DNA from: DATESG01 sp035270925
GTDB taxonomy: Bacteria > Bacillota_I > Bacilli_A > RFN20 > CAG-826
Assembly (NCBI GenBank): GCA_035270925.1
Contig: DATESG010000063.1
Coordinates: 1 to 13,673, forward strand
Length of the DNA: 13,673 nt
Reading direction: 5' to 3'
Shown: one piece after another, positions 1-6,285 of the stretch
Position numbering within the stretch: the stretch's first letter is position 1
How the letters are laid out: every line of letters begins with the position of its first letter
The notes under the pieces: model-generated
Seen by the model: the letters and a program-made list of their open reading frames with translations, nothing else
Told to the model about the DNA's origin: nothing
Databases searched by the model: none
Translations under genes and position numbers: made by a program

Positions 1-142
1 AGAAAACGGAATGGTAATCATGGCCCACGTTTCTGGTAAAATCAGAATGCACAATATTCGCATTTTACCAGGTGATCGAGTTGCCCTTGAAATATCGCCT
101 TATGATTTAACACGTGGCCGCATAAAATACCGCTACAAATAG
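1..142 (+). CDS. infA: Translation initiation factor IF-1, C-terminal part (5' end outside window)
   Basis: IF-1 is the small OB-fold protein that binds the A site of the 30S subunit during initiation. Only the last 46 codons are present, read from base 2 in frame and ending at TAG 140-142. The visible protein carries the family's near-invariant stretches HVSGKIRMHNIRILPGD and SPYDLTRGRIKYRYK, which form the C-terminal strands of the OB fold. The usual length is about 72 residues, so roughly 26 are missing upstream. It is followed after 22 bases by rpmJ, the standard infA-rpmJ-rpsM order of the Firmicute alpha operon. The identification is secure; the gene is cut by the window edge, not broken. 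Confidence 0.97.
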   Translation, partial: ENGMVIMAHVSGKIRMHNIRILPGDRVALEISPYDLTRGRIKYRYK

Positions 143-164
143 TAGCAACAACGGAGGAAAATTT

Positions 165-278
165 ATGAAAGTAAGAACCTCAGTCAAACCAATTTGCGAT
201 AAATGCAAAGTAATTAGAAGACATGGCCGTGTAATGGTCATTTGTTCTAATCCTAAGCATAAGCAAAGACAAGGTTAA
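165..278 (+). CDS. rpmJ: 50S ribosomal protein L36, zinc-binding form
   Basis: L36 is the smallest large-subunit protein and sits at the base of the L7/L12 stalk region. The gene encodes 37 residues, the normal length, starting MKVRTSVKPICDKC. The zinc ligands of the 'C+' type are all present: C11, C14, C27 and H32. The ATG at 165 is preceded by ACGGAGGAAA at 151-160, a strong ribosome site. It lies between infA and rpsM and is clearly cotranscribed with them. Confidence 0.97.
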   Translation: MKVRTSVKPICDKCKVIRRHGRVMVICSNPKHKQRQG

Positions 279-296
279 TAAGGAGGAAAGAATATT

Positions 297-674
297 ATGG
301 CACGCATAGTTGGTGTAGATATTCCAAATGAAAAACGTGTTGTGATTTCCCTTACCTATATTTATGGTATCGGAGCAACAACCAGTAAGAAAGTCTTGAC
401 CGCAGCCGGTATTGATGAAAATACCCGCGTTAAAGATTTGACGGAAGAACAATTAAGCCTAATCCGGGCTGAAATAACAAAATACCGGATTGAAGGTGAC
501 TTACGTCGCCAAATCGCAATGAATATTAAACGCTTGAGTGAAATCGGGGCTTACCGTGGCATTCGCCACCGCCGTGGACTTCCAGTTCGCGGACAAAGAA
601 CCAGAACTAACGCTAGAACTCGTAAAGGTCCAAAAAAGACCATCGCGAACAAAAAGCAAGCGTCACAAGGTTAA
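297..674 (+). CDS. rpsM: 30S ribosomal protein S13
   Basis: S13 sits in the head of the 30S subunit and contacts the P-site tRNA and the 50S bridge B1. The 125-residue product begins MARIVGVDIPNEKRV and shows the helix-two-turn-helix region with YIYGIG near residues 22-27, EGDLRR near 67-72, and the basic C-terminal tail GLPVRGQRTRTNARTRKGPKK that reaches the decoding region. The family is usually about 121 residues. The start is fixed by an AAGGAGG box about 8 bases upstream of ATG 297. It lies 18 bases after rpmJ and 19 before rpsK in the alpha operon. Confidence 0.98.
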   Translation: MARIVGVDIPNEKRVVISLTYIYGIGATTSKKVLTAAGIDENTRVKDLTEEQLSLIRAEITKYRIEGDLRRQIAMNIKRLSEIGAYRGIRHRRGLPVRGQRTRTNARTRKGPKKTIANKKQASQG

Positions 675-693
675 GGGAAGGAGAGTATAAATT

Positions 694-1098
694 ATGGCAG
701 CAGCAGCAAAAGCAAAAAAAGCAACAACTCGCAAACGCAAGATTCGCCGTTCGTATTCGAAAGGCATCGCACATATCCACTCAACTTTCAATAACACTAT
801 TGTTACGGTTACAGACGAGAGTGGAAACGCTATCGCTTGGTCAAGTGCAGGCGCACTAGGCTTTAAAGGTAGCAAAAAGTCAACTCCTTGGGCCGCCCAA
901 TTAGCCGGTGAAGCCGCCGCTAAAGTGGCAGTCGAACAAGGTCTTAAAACAGTTGATGTCAACGTTAAGGGTCCTGGTCAAGGTCGTGAGTCCGCAATTC
1001 GGGCGCTCGCAATGGCAGGACTAACAATTACTTCAATCCAAGACACAACGCCAATCCCACATAATGGATGCCGGCCACCAAAACGGCCACGTGGTTAA
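694..1098 (+). CDS. rpsK: 30S ribosomal protein S11
   Basis: S11 lies in the platform of the 30S subunit near the E site. The 134-residue protein starts with a short Ala/Lys-rich N-terminal tail, followed by the conserved IRRSYSKGIAHIHSTFNNT region (about residues 17-35), WSSAGALGFKGSKKSTP in the middle, and the C-terminal signature PIPHNGCRPPKRPRG. The length matches the family (about 129-131) with a slightly longer tail. The start ATG 694 follows the ribosome site GGAAGGAGAG. The gene is in the alpha operon between rpsM and rpoA. Confidence 0.98.
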   Translation: MAAAAKAKKATTRKRKIRRSYSKGIAHIHSTFNNTIVTVTDESGNAIAWSSAGALGFKGSKKSTPWAAQLAGEAAAKVAVEQGLKTVDVNVKGPGQGRESAIRALAMAGLTITSIQDTTPIPHNGCRPPKRPRG

Positions 1099-1119
1099 GG
1101 GAATAGGAAGGTAACTAAT

Positions 1120-2091
1120 ATGAAAATTATTGCTAATCCATTTATTAAAACAGGTTTCACAATCAACGAAATTGATAGTGAAAAAAATTATGGTAAGTTC
1201 GTTATTGAACCACTTGAACGTGGTTTTGGACAAACCATTGGTAACTCATTACGTCGGGTCCTTCTAAGTTCACTCCCAGGTGCAAGTATGTTTGCGCTCA
1301 AGGTTGACGGAGCCCAACACGAGTTTAGTGCTTTAGATGGTGTGGAAGAAGATGTTACCACCATTATTCTTAATCTTAAAAATCTCATTGTCAGAATTGA
1401 CGAAGATAGTGAAGCAGTTAAAATTTTAGAATTAAATGTGAACGGCCCAGCAGTTGTGACTGCCGCTGATTTCACTGCTAGCTCTGAAGTTGAAGTTGTT
1501 AACAAAGAATTAGAAATCGCCCACGTAAGTGCTGGCGGAAACTTAAAACTAACAGTTTATGCGCGTAATGGTCGCGGTTATGTAACCGGCGAATCAAACA
1601 AAGCCCTTAAAGGCGAATTTGGTTTACCAGTTGGGGTTGTAGCTACTGATAGTAACTACTCATCAATTAAAAAGGTTAACTATAACGTTGAAGATACACG
1701 TGTTCACCATGATGATCGCTATGAACGTCTAATCCTTGAGGTTTGGACCGATGGCGCAATGAAACCTAACTTCGCAGTAAGTTTAGGGGCCAAAATATTA
1801 ATGGAACACCTTAAGGCCTTCACCAAAGTTGATGAAACAGCAGTTGATTTTACAATCATGAAAGAAGAAATTGCTGATATTACTCCAGTCAACACCCAAA
1901 CAATTGAAGACCTTGACTTAACTGTGAGAAGTTATAACTGTTTAAAGAGAGCGGGCATTCAATCCGTTCAAGAATTAGTCCAATACACGGAAGAAGAAGT
2001 CTTAAAAATCAGAAACTTAGGCCGCAAGTCCTTTAAAGAGATTAAAGACAAACTTACCGAAATGGAACTTTCGTTTAAAGGAATAGAATAG
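1120..2091 (+). CDS. rpoA: DNA-directed RNA polymerase subunit alpha
   Basis: The alpha subunit dimerises to nucleate RNA polymerase assembly, and its C-terminal domain contacts UP elements and activators. The 323-residue product has the N-terminal assembly domain (about 1-235), with the diagnostic LERGFGQTIGNSLRRVLLSS at about 33-52, an acidic linker, and the C-terminal helix-hairpin-helix domain from about residue 264. DNA-contacting residues equivalent to E. coli R265, N268, G296 and K298 appear as R270, N273, G301 and K303. The length is close to the usual 314-329. The ATG at 1120 follows AATAGGAAGG. It ends at TAG 2089-2091, 9 bases before rplQ. Confidence 0.98.
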   Translation: MKIIANPFIKTGFTINEIDSEKNYGKFVIEPLERGFGQTIGNSLRRVLLSSLPGASMFALKVDGAQHEFSALDGVEEDVTTIILNLKNLIVRIDEDSEAVKILELNVNGPAVVTAADFTASSEVEVVNKELEIAHVSAGGNLKLTVYARNGRGYVTGESNKALKGEFGLPVGVVATDSNYSSIKKVNYNVEDTRVHHDDRYERLILEVWTDGAMKPNFAVSLGAKILMEHLKAFTKVDETAVDFTIMKEEIADITPVNTQTIEDLDLTVRSYNCLKRAGIQSVQELVQYTEEEVLKIRNLGRKSFKEIKDKLTEMELSFKGIE

Positions 2092-2100
2092 AGGTAAAAT

Positions 2101-2502
2101 ATGCCAGCACAAGGAAGAAAAAACGTACATGGTAAAACCGGCGTCCGCTTTAAAGCCGCATATACTTCGAGCAAAGATAAAAACATGCTCCGTAATGTCG
2201 CAAGCGAGCTAATCGTTTACGGTAAAATTACTGTTGGAAGTAAAGTCGCCCGTCAAGTTCAAAGTAAGGTTGAAAAACTCATTACTTTAGCAAAACGTGG
2301 TGATATCCATTCCCGTCGTCTTGCCGCGGCAAGATTACGTGAAGGTATTGTTAACGATAAAGGTCAAAACGCGCTTACAGTTTTATTTAGTGATTTAGGT
2401 CCTAAATTCCAAACCCGTAATGGCGGTTACACCCGTATCCTTAAAATCGGCAATCGTCGTGGTGACAACGCTCCCGTTGCACTCGTCGAGTTCGTTGATT
2501 AA
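2101..2502 (+). CDS. rplQ: 50S ribosomal protein L17
   Basis: L17 lies near the exit of the peptide tunnel. The 133-residue protein begins MPAQGRKNVHGKTGVRFKA and contains RNVASELIVYGKI and GGYTRILKIGNRRGDNAP, the two recognisable L17 signatures. It is about a dozen residues longer than the B. subtilis protein (about 120), the extra length being spread over the N-terminus and the centre. The ribosome site is weak (GAGGTAAAAT), directly after the rpoA stop, which suggests translational coupling to rpoA. It is the last gene of the alpha operon, followed by a strong intrinsic terminator. Confidence 0.97.
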   Translation: MPAQGRKNVHGKTGVRFKAAYTSSKDKNMLRNVASELIVYGKITVGSKVARQVQSKVEKLITLAKRGDIHSRRLAAARLREGIVNDKGQNALTVLFSDLGPKFQTRNGGYTRILKIGNRRGDNAPVALVEFVD

Positions 2503-2520
2503 TTAGCAAACAAAAATTAA

Positions 2521-2547
2521 GAGTAGGCATCGCCTGCTCTTTTTTTT
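2521..2547 (+). terminator. Intrinsic terminator of the alpha operon
   Basis: An 8-bp stem GAGTAGGC / GCCTGCTC (2521-2528 with 2532-2539, one G-U pair) closes a 3-base loop and runs straight into eight T residues (2540-2547). It lies 18 bases after the rplQ stop, with a gene of unrelated function next, so it is the end of the ribosomal-protein transcript. Confidence 0.93.
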
Positions 2548-2572
2548 ATGAGCCAACTCGTATTTCATTACT

Positions 2573-2578
2573 TATAAT
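2573..2578 (+). promoter_or_regulatory. Possible -10 box for the 2614 membrane-protein gene
   Basis: A perfect TATAAT lies 35 bases before the ATG at 2614 and after the alpha-operon terminator, so a promoter is expected here. No good -35 is visible: the bases 17 upstream read GAGCCA. The call therefore rests on the -10 box and position only. Confidence 0.4.
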
Positions 2579-2613
2579 TAACTAAATTTGTTAAACGTGA
2601 TTAGGAGTATATT

Positions 2614-3114
2614 ATGGCAAGAAAAATCAAAGTTTCTGGGACTGTTAGTCTATCGACATCGATTATCCTCATGGTTATTGGGGCCTTTCTAATTAAATAT
2701 AGTAGTGCGGTTATTGAGCATCTTATTTTTCTAATTGCTGTCAGTGCCGCTGTGTTTGGCTTAGCCTTGATTGTGCGTAAGCTAAGATACAAACGCGAGG
2801 ATAACGAACTGTACTTAGGGCTTGCACTCCTCGTTTTAGGCGTTTTAGCGGCGATTTTCACAAGTGAGATTTCCAAGTATGGCTTAGTGGTAATTGGTGC
2901 GCTATTCGTCGTCTTTGGGCTTATAATCATTATTAACAACGCGCGCCGCAGTTCATGGTTCTATATGGGCCTAGGTATTGCCCGCCTTATAATCGGAACC
3001 GCCTTAATCGTTTTAGCGTTTACAAGCGCCAGTGATGTGCAAAATACTTTTGCCCTCATTACCGGAATTGTTGCACTCAGCTTAGGACTAACTTTCTTAT
3101 TACTTGAGAAGTAG
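2614..3114 (+). CDS. Six-helix membrane protein, DUF308/HdeD-like
   Basis: I recognise this only at the level of a small polytopic membrane protein. The 166 residues give six hydrophobic segments at about 12-28, 34-54, 66-83, 88-108, 115-137 and 145-164, arranged as three similar pairs with Gly-rich helices (LGLALLVLGVLAAI, LGIARLIIGTALIVLAF). That pattern resembles the DUF308/HdeD family. A short basic N-terminus (MARKIK) and a basic loop at 55-61 (RKLRYKR) are likely cytoplasmic. The start is supported by TTAGGAG at 2601-2607. It is a lone transcription unit or is paired with the next gene. Its function is unknown; HdeD in enterics is linked to acid tolerance, which should not be carried over here. 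Confidence 0.75.
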   Translation: MARKIKVSGTVSLSTSIILMVIGAFLIKYSSAVIEHLIFLIAVSAAVFGLALIVRKLRYKREDNELYLGLALLVLGVLAAIFTSEISKYGLVVIGALFVVFGLIIIINNARRSSWFYMGLGIARLIIGTALIVLAFTSASDVQNTFALITGIVALSLGLTFLLLEK

Positions 3115-3133
3115 CCTAATATTGTATTATAAT
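3104..3133 (+). promoter_or_regulatory. Promoter for the 3161 small membrane-protein gene
   Basis: TTGAGA at 3104-3109 and TATAAT at 3128-3133 are separated by 18 bases, a near-consensus vegetative promoter. The -35 lies inside the last codons of the preceding gene. The predicted start point near 3140 leaves a leader of about 20 bases carrying the AAAGGAG ribosome site. Confidence 0.65.
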
Positions 3134-3160
3134 TAATCATTAATCAAAGGAGAATTAATT

Positions 3161-3391
3161 ATGAATTTTGTAAAAGCAATGGATCGACTTCCATTAATCC
3201 TCAAGATTATCCTCGCAATTCCGGCCTTAGATGTTGTTTGGGTCATTTACCGTCTCATTAAGAGTATGGCTAAAAGCAATATGCTTGGAGCAATACTCGC
3301 AATCGTGCTAATTTTTGTTGGGTTACCATTCTTATGGTTTGTCGACATTATAAGCATATTACTCACCGGCACAGTCCTTTGGGTTGACTAG
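3161..3391 (+). CDS. Small membrane protein of unknown function (76 aa)
   Basis: A 76-residue hydrophobic protein whose function I do not recognise. It has a short amphipathic N-terminus (MNFVKAMDRLP), a first hydrophobic stretch at about 10-32 with a buried Asp (PALDVVWVIYR), a basic hinge RLIKSMAKSN at 31-40, and a second stretch at about 41-70 that also carries an Asp (WFVDIIS). The ribosome site TCAAAGGAGAA fits the ATG at 3161. It has its own near-consensus promoter and is followed by an intrinsic terminator, so it seems to be a monocistronic gene. Similar short proteins with a DRLPLILKII-like start exist in other Bacillota as far as I recall, but without an assigned role. Confidence 0.75.
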   Translation: MNFVKAMDRLPLILKIILAIPALDVVWVIYRLIKSMAKSNMLGAILAIVLIFVGLPFLWFVDIISILLTGTVLWVD

Positions 3392-3412
3392 AAGTTAGAA
3401 GTAATCTATCAT
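3384..3412 (+). promoter_or_regulatory. Promoter for the HAD phosphatase gene
   Basis: TTGACT at 3384-3389 and TATCAT at 3407-3412 are spaced by 17 bases, one mismatch each from consensus. The -35 includes the last sense codon and stop of the upstream gene. The predicted start near 3419 falls inside the left arm of the terminator hairpin at 3415-3434, so a transcript from this promoter would not form the full hairpin. Confidence 0.6.
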
Positions 3413-3414
3413 AT

Positions 3415-3438
3415 AAAGACTCATTCGAGTCTTTTTTT
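3415..3438 (+). terminator. Intrinsic terminator after the 3161 gene
   Basis: An 8-bp perfect stem AAAGACTC / GAGTCTTT (3415-3422 with 3427-3434), loop ATTC, is followed by four more T residues, making a run of seven T from 3432 to 3438. It directly abuts the AAAGGAG ribosome site of the HAD gene, with no room for a promoter between terminator and ribosome site. Confidence 0.85.
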
Positions 3439-3451
3439 AAAGGAGTTAGTT

Positions 3452-4108
3452 ATGAAATATAAAGCAGTAATTTTCGATTTAGATGGGACACTTTTAGATA
3501 CGCTTAATGACCTTTTGGATAATCTCGAGGATGCCTTTAAAAGTTTAAACCTCAAAGGCGACTTCACACGCGAAGAAATGGAATCATTTATTGGCAGCGG
3601 AAAAAAAGCCCAAGTTGAACGCGCACTTTTAGCGCGAGGATATAGCCTTGATTTATATGAAAAGCTTAATGCCGCACTGACGATTCGCTACGAATTAAAT
3701 GCGGTTAATAAAACAAGACCATTCGCCGGTGTGATTGAACTGCTGGAATTTTTAAAAGCCCAAGCGATTCCCGCTTTGTGTTTAACCAATAAACCCCATG
3801 ATGTTGCACTCGAAGTCGTGCAAAATTACTTCCCAAACCTAATTTTGGCAACGTATGGAGTTAAACCTGATGGCTTTGTTAAACCACATCCAAGTCTTGT
3901 TGAAACGGTTTTAAAAACTTATAACTTAAACCATAAAGAAGTGCTTTATGTCGGTGATAGTGATGTCGATATGCTAACCGCTAATAATGGCAAACTCGAT
4001 GCAGTCTTTGTAACTTGGGGATATGTAAGATATAAAGTTGTCGCCCACCTTAAGCCAAAATTTGTTGTCGATAATCCCCAAGAAATCGTCGACATTGTTA
4101 AAGGCTAA
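3452..4108 (+). CDS. HAD-superfamily phosphatase, phosphoglycolate phosphatase-like (Gph/PpaX type)
   Basis: A soluble hydrolase that uses an aspartyl-phosphate intermediate. All four HAD motifs are visible: motif I FDLDGTLLDT with nucleophile D9 and acid/base D11; motif II T112-N113; motif III K144-P145; motif IV GDSDVD at 168-173 with Mg-binding acidic residues D169 and D173. The helical cap (about 17-90) places it in subfamily IA with phosphoglycolate phosphatase and pyrophosphatase PpaX. The 218-residue length is typical. The substrate cannot be decided from sequence; phosphoglycolate or another small phosphomonoester is plausible. The ATG at 3452 follows AAAGGAG. It is followed by cysS, which has its own promoter. 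Confidence 0.88.
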   Translation: MKYKAVIFDLDGTLLDTLNDLLDNLEDAFKSLNLKGDFTREEMESFIGSGKKAQVERALLARGYSLDLYEKLNAALTIRYELNAVNKTRPFAGVIELLEFLKAQAIPALCLTNKPHDVALEVVQNYFPNLILATYGVKPDGFVKPHPSLVETVLKTYNLNHKEVLYVGDSDVDMLTANNGKLDAVFVTWGYVRYKVVAHLKPKFVVDNPQEIVDIVKG

Positions 4109-4142
4109 GGATAAAAGTGCCCCATTTAGAAACGTAAAATTA

Positions 4143-4151
4143 TGATATAAT
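4143..4151 (+). promoter_or_regulatory. Extended -10 promoter for cysS
   Basis: TGATATAAT at 4143-4151 is an extended -10 (TGN plus perfect TATAAT). The -35 region is poor (CATTTA at 4123-4128), as is common with extended -10 promoters. The predicted start near 4158 gives a leader of only about 9 bases before ATG 4167, so there is no room for a T-box or other leader control of this tRNA synthetase. Confidence 0.6.
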
Positions 4152-4166
4152 TGTGATAGGAATTTT

Positions 4167-5501
4167 ATGGACATTAAACTTTATAACTCGTTGAGCAAAA
4201 AAATCGAAATCTTCACGCCAATTAAAAAGGGCGTTGTTTCAATGTATGTTTGTGGACCGACGGTTTACGATTATGTTCATATCGGAAATTTAAGACCCGT
4301 GGTTGTTTTTGACGTCTTGAGACGACTATTTATTGCGCAGGGGTATCACGTCACCTACGTCAGTAATTACACGGATATAGATGATAAAATCATTAATCGC
4401 GCACTGGAGGAAAACGTTTCCGAAATTGTCCTAACTGAAAAGTATATTCAAGCGTTTAATGACAATGTCACTGCAATTAACAGCTTATTTCCAGATGTCG
4501 CCCCCAAAGCAACGGATTATATTACGCAAATTATTAGTTTTATTGATATTCTGGTGAAGAAAAATGCTGCTTATGTCAACGATGGCGAAGTCTTTTTCCG
4601 CGTCGCAAGTGATCCTGATTATGGTGTCTTATCTAATGTAAATCATGAGGATTTAATTAGTGGAGCACGAGTGATGGAGAACAGTAAAAAGGAAAATCCG
4701 GCTGACTTTCTTTTGTGGAAAAAAACCGAAGTCGGAATCAAGTGGGATTCACCATGGGGACAAGGTCGACCTGGCTGGCATACTGAATGTGTAGCGATGA
4801 TCAACGATATCTTTAAACAACCGATTATTGATATTCATGGCGGTGGGTTTGATTTAAAATTTCCTCATCACGAAAATGAAATTGCCCAATCGCAAATTTA
4901 TAATGGTACTCATTTAGCTAACTATTGGCTTCATAACGGCTTTATTAATGTTGATAACCAAAAGATGTCGAAGTCTTTAGGCAACAACATCAGTGCCCGT
5001 GAAGTTCTCACTAAATATGATGGCAACATTATTAGAATGCTGCTGCTGAGTTCACACTATCGAGCCCCAGTTAATTTTTCGCAAGACGCCTTAGTCGTGA
5101 GTGAAAATGAAATTGATAAATTGACGCGAACCCTAAAACAAATTAGTGTTGAACTTCAAGTAAATAATATTAAAACTGAAACCAACAAAGACCTCTTAGT
5201 TCCATTTTATGACGCTTTGAGCGATGATCTTAATACTGCGAATGCTTTAATGGTTATTTATGATCTTCTAAGTGTGGCAAATAAGACACTTAGAAACAAA
5301 GTTATCGACTTCAAGCTATTGTCGCTTCAGTTTGGCTCAATTATGCAAATGTTAAATGTGCTCGGATTACGAATAAATTTGCCACTTTTAGATCAAAATG
5401 ATATACAATTACTTAAAGATTATAAATTCGCCAAAAAAGCAAAAGATTTTGCTAAGAGCGACGACCTTAGATTACTTTTACAACAAAAAAACATATTATA
5501 G
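4167..5501 (+). CDS. cysS: Cysteinyl-tRNA synthetase
   Basis: A class I synthetase that charges tRNA-Cys. The 444-residue protein shows CGPTVYDYVHIGNLRP at about 29-44, containing the HIGN active-site motif, and KMSKSLGN from residue 266. The catalytic zinc ligands known for the E. coli enzyme correspond to C29, C208, H234 and E238, all present (GWHTEC and HHENE contexts). The C-terminal helical region ends at QQKNIL, before the short conserved tail (DTxxGTxW type) that usually finishes CysRS, so the protein is about 15-20 residues shorter than E. coli or Bacillus CysRS. The start ATG 4167 has only a weak AGGAA box. In Bacilli cysS precedes mrnC-rlmB; here an mgtC-like gene follows. Confidence 0.97.
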   Translation: MDIKLYNSLSKKIEIFTPIKKGVVSMYVCGPTVYDYVHIGNLRPVVVFDVLRRLFIAQGYHVTYVSNYTDIDDKIINRALEENVSEIVLTEKYIQAFNDNVTAINSLFPDVAPKATDYITQIISFIDILVKKNAAYVNDGEVFFRVASDPDYGVLSNVNHEDLISGARVMENSKKENPADFLLWKKTEVGIKWDSPWGQGRPGWHTECVAMINDIFKQPIIDIHGGGFDLKFPHHENEIAQSQIYNGTHLANYWLHNGFINVDNQKMSKSLGNNISAREVLTKYDGNIIRMLLLSSHYRAPVNFSQDALVVSENEIDKLTRTLKQISVELQVNNIKTETNKDLLVPFYDALSDDLNTANALMVIYDLLSVANKTLRNKVIDFKLLSLQFGSIMQMLNVLGLRINLPLLDQNDIQLLKDYKFAKKAKDFAKSDDLRLLLQQKNIL

Positions 5502-5517
5502 AATATGAGGTATCCAT

Positions 5518-6285
5518 ATGAATTTTTTAGTAGATTTCACGGAATCATCAAACTACTACCAAACCCCATCAACTTTTGATAAATTAATCATCGATTGGTT
5601 TACAAGTATGGGCGAAGTAGGAATGTTTCTACTCGCTGTTTCGTGTTTGCTCGCCGCCGCAATTTTTGCTGGCATTATTGGCTTTGAACGTGAATATCAC
5701 GGACACTCAGCTGGCTTAAGAACTCACATGCTTGTTGCCGTCGGTAGTGCGTCGATTATGATTATTTCAATTTGGGGCTTTCCGACCTGGCAAGCCGTTA
5801 GAGACCCTGCCCGTCTAGCCGCCCAAGTTGTTACGGGAATCGGGTTTTTGGGTGCTGGGACGATAATTCAAACGGGTACTGACATTAAAGGACTAACTAC
5901 CGCAACAACGCTTTGGATCGTCATGGCGATTGGGTTGGCGGCTGGTGCCGGACAATTTTCAATTGCCCTAATTGCAACGGTTTTTACGCTTATCATTTTA
6001 GTTAGCTTACGTAAAATTGAACATTTGGCCAATAAACGTGCACCTAAGGTCACGGTTGTTGTCTCAACAAATAGTTCGATTCTTCGCGATCTTCATATTA
6101 TTGCCTCAAGATTCGGCATCAACATTCGGGATATCCAATCGCAAATGATTACGATTGGCTCAGAAAGTTTCCTTCGGGTAACCTTTAATATTTCTTACGC
6201 TTCGCGCTCAACCACAACTGCTTTTACAGAAGAAATTAAAGATCAAATCAAACCATTAGAACTTCGCGTTAGTTCGGAGTTTTAA
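5518..6285 (+). CDS. MgtC/SapB-family membrane protein with C-terminal ACT-like domain
   Basis: The N-terminal half matches the MgtC signature: GFEREYHGHSAGLRTH at 55-70, then RDPARLAAQVVTGIGFLGAG at 95-114, then KGLTTATTLW at 124-133. Hydrophobic segments lie at about 36-56, 70-88, 104-118, 130-146 and 148-163. Residues from about 177 to 253 form a soluble alpha/beta domain resembling the ACT-like tail of this family. An N-terminal extension of about 30 residues precedes the first helix. Members have been linked to Mg limitation, membrane potential and, in pathogens, inhibition of ATP synthase; which applies here is unknown. The start ATG 5518 follows TATGAGG. It ends at TAA and the rlmB ATG follows with no gap, implying translational coupling. 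Confidence 0.9.
   Translation: MNFLVDFTESSNYYQTPSTFDKLIIDWFTSMGEVGMFLLAVSCLLAAAIFAGIIGFEREYHGHSAGLRTHMLVAVGSASIMIISIWGFPTWQAVRDPARLAAQVVTGIGFLGAGTIIQTGTDIKGLTTATTLWIVMAIGLAAGAGQFSIALIATVFTLIILVSLRKIEHLANKRAPKVTVVVSTNSSILRDLHIIASRFGINIRDIQSQMITIGSESFLRVTFNISYASRSTTTAFTEEIKDQIKPLELRVSSEF

Noticed and set aside
663..962. Open frames on the minus strand over rpsM/rpsK, rpoA, rplA, rplJ and rplL
   Set aside because: They are shadows of conserved ribosomal or polymerase genes on the plus strand, have no ribosome sites, and their translations look like no known protein.
4109..4166. T-box leader upstream of cysS
   Set aside because: There are only 58 bases between the HAD stop and cysS, with an extended -10 promoter 16 bases from the ATG. 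No T-box sequence or terminator is present.
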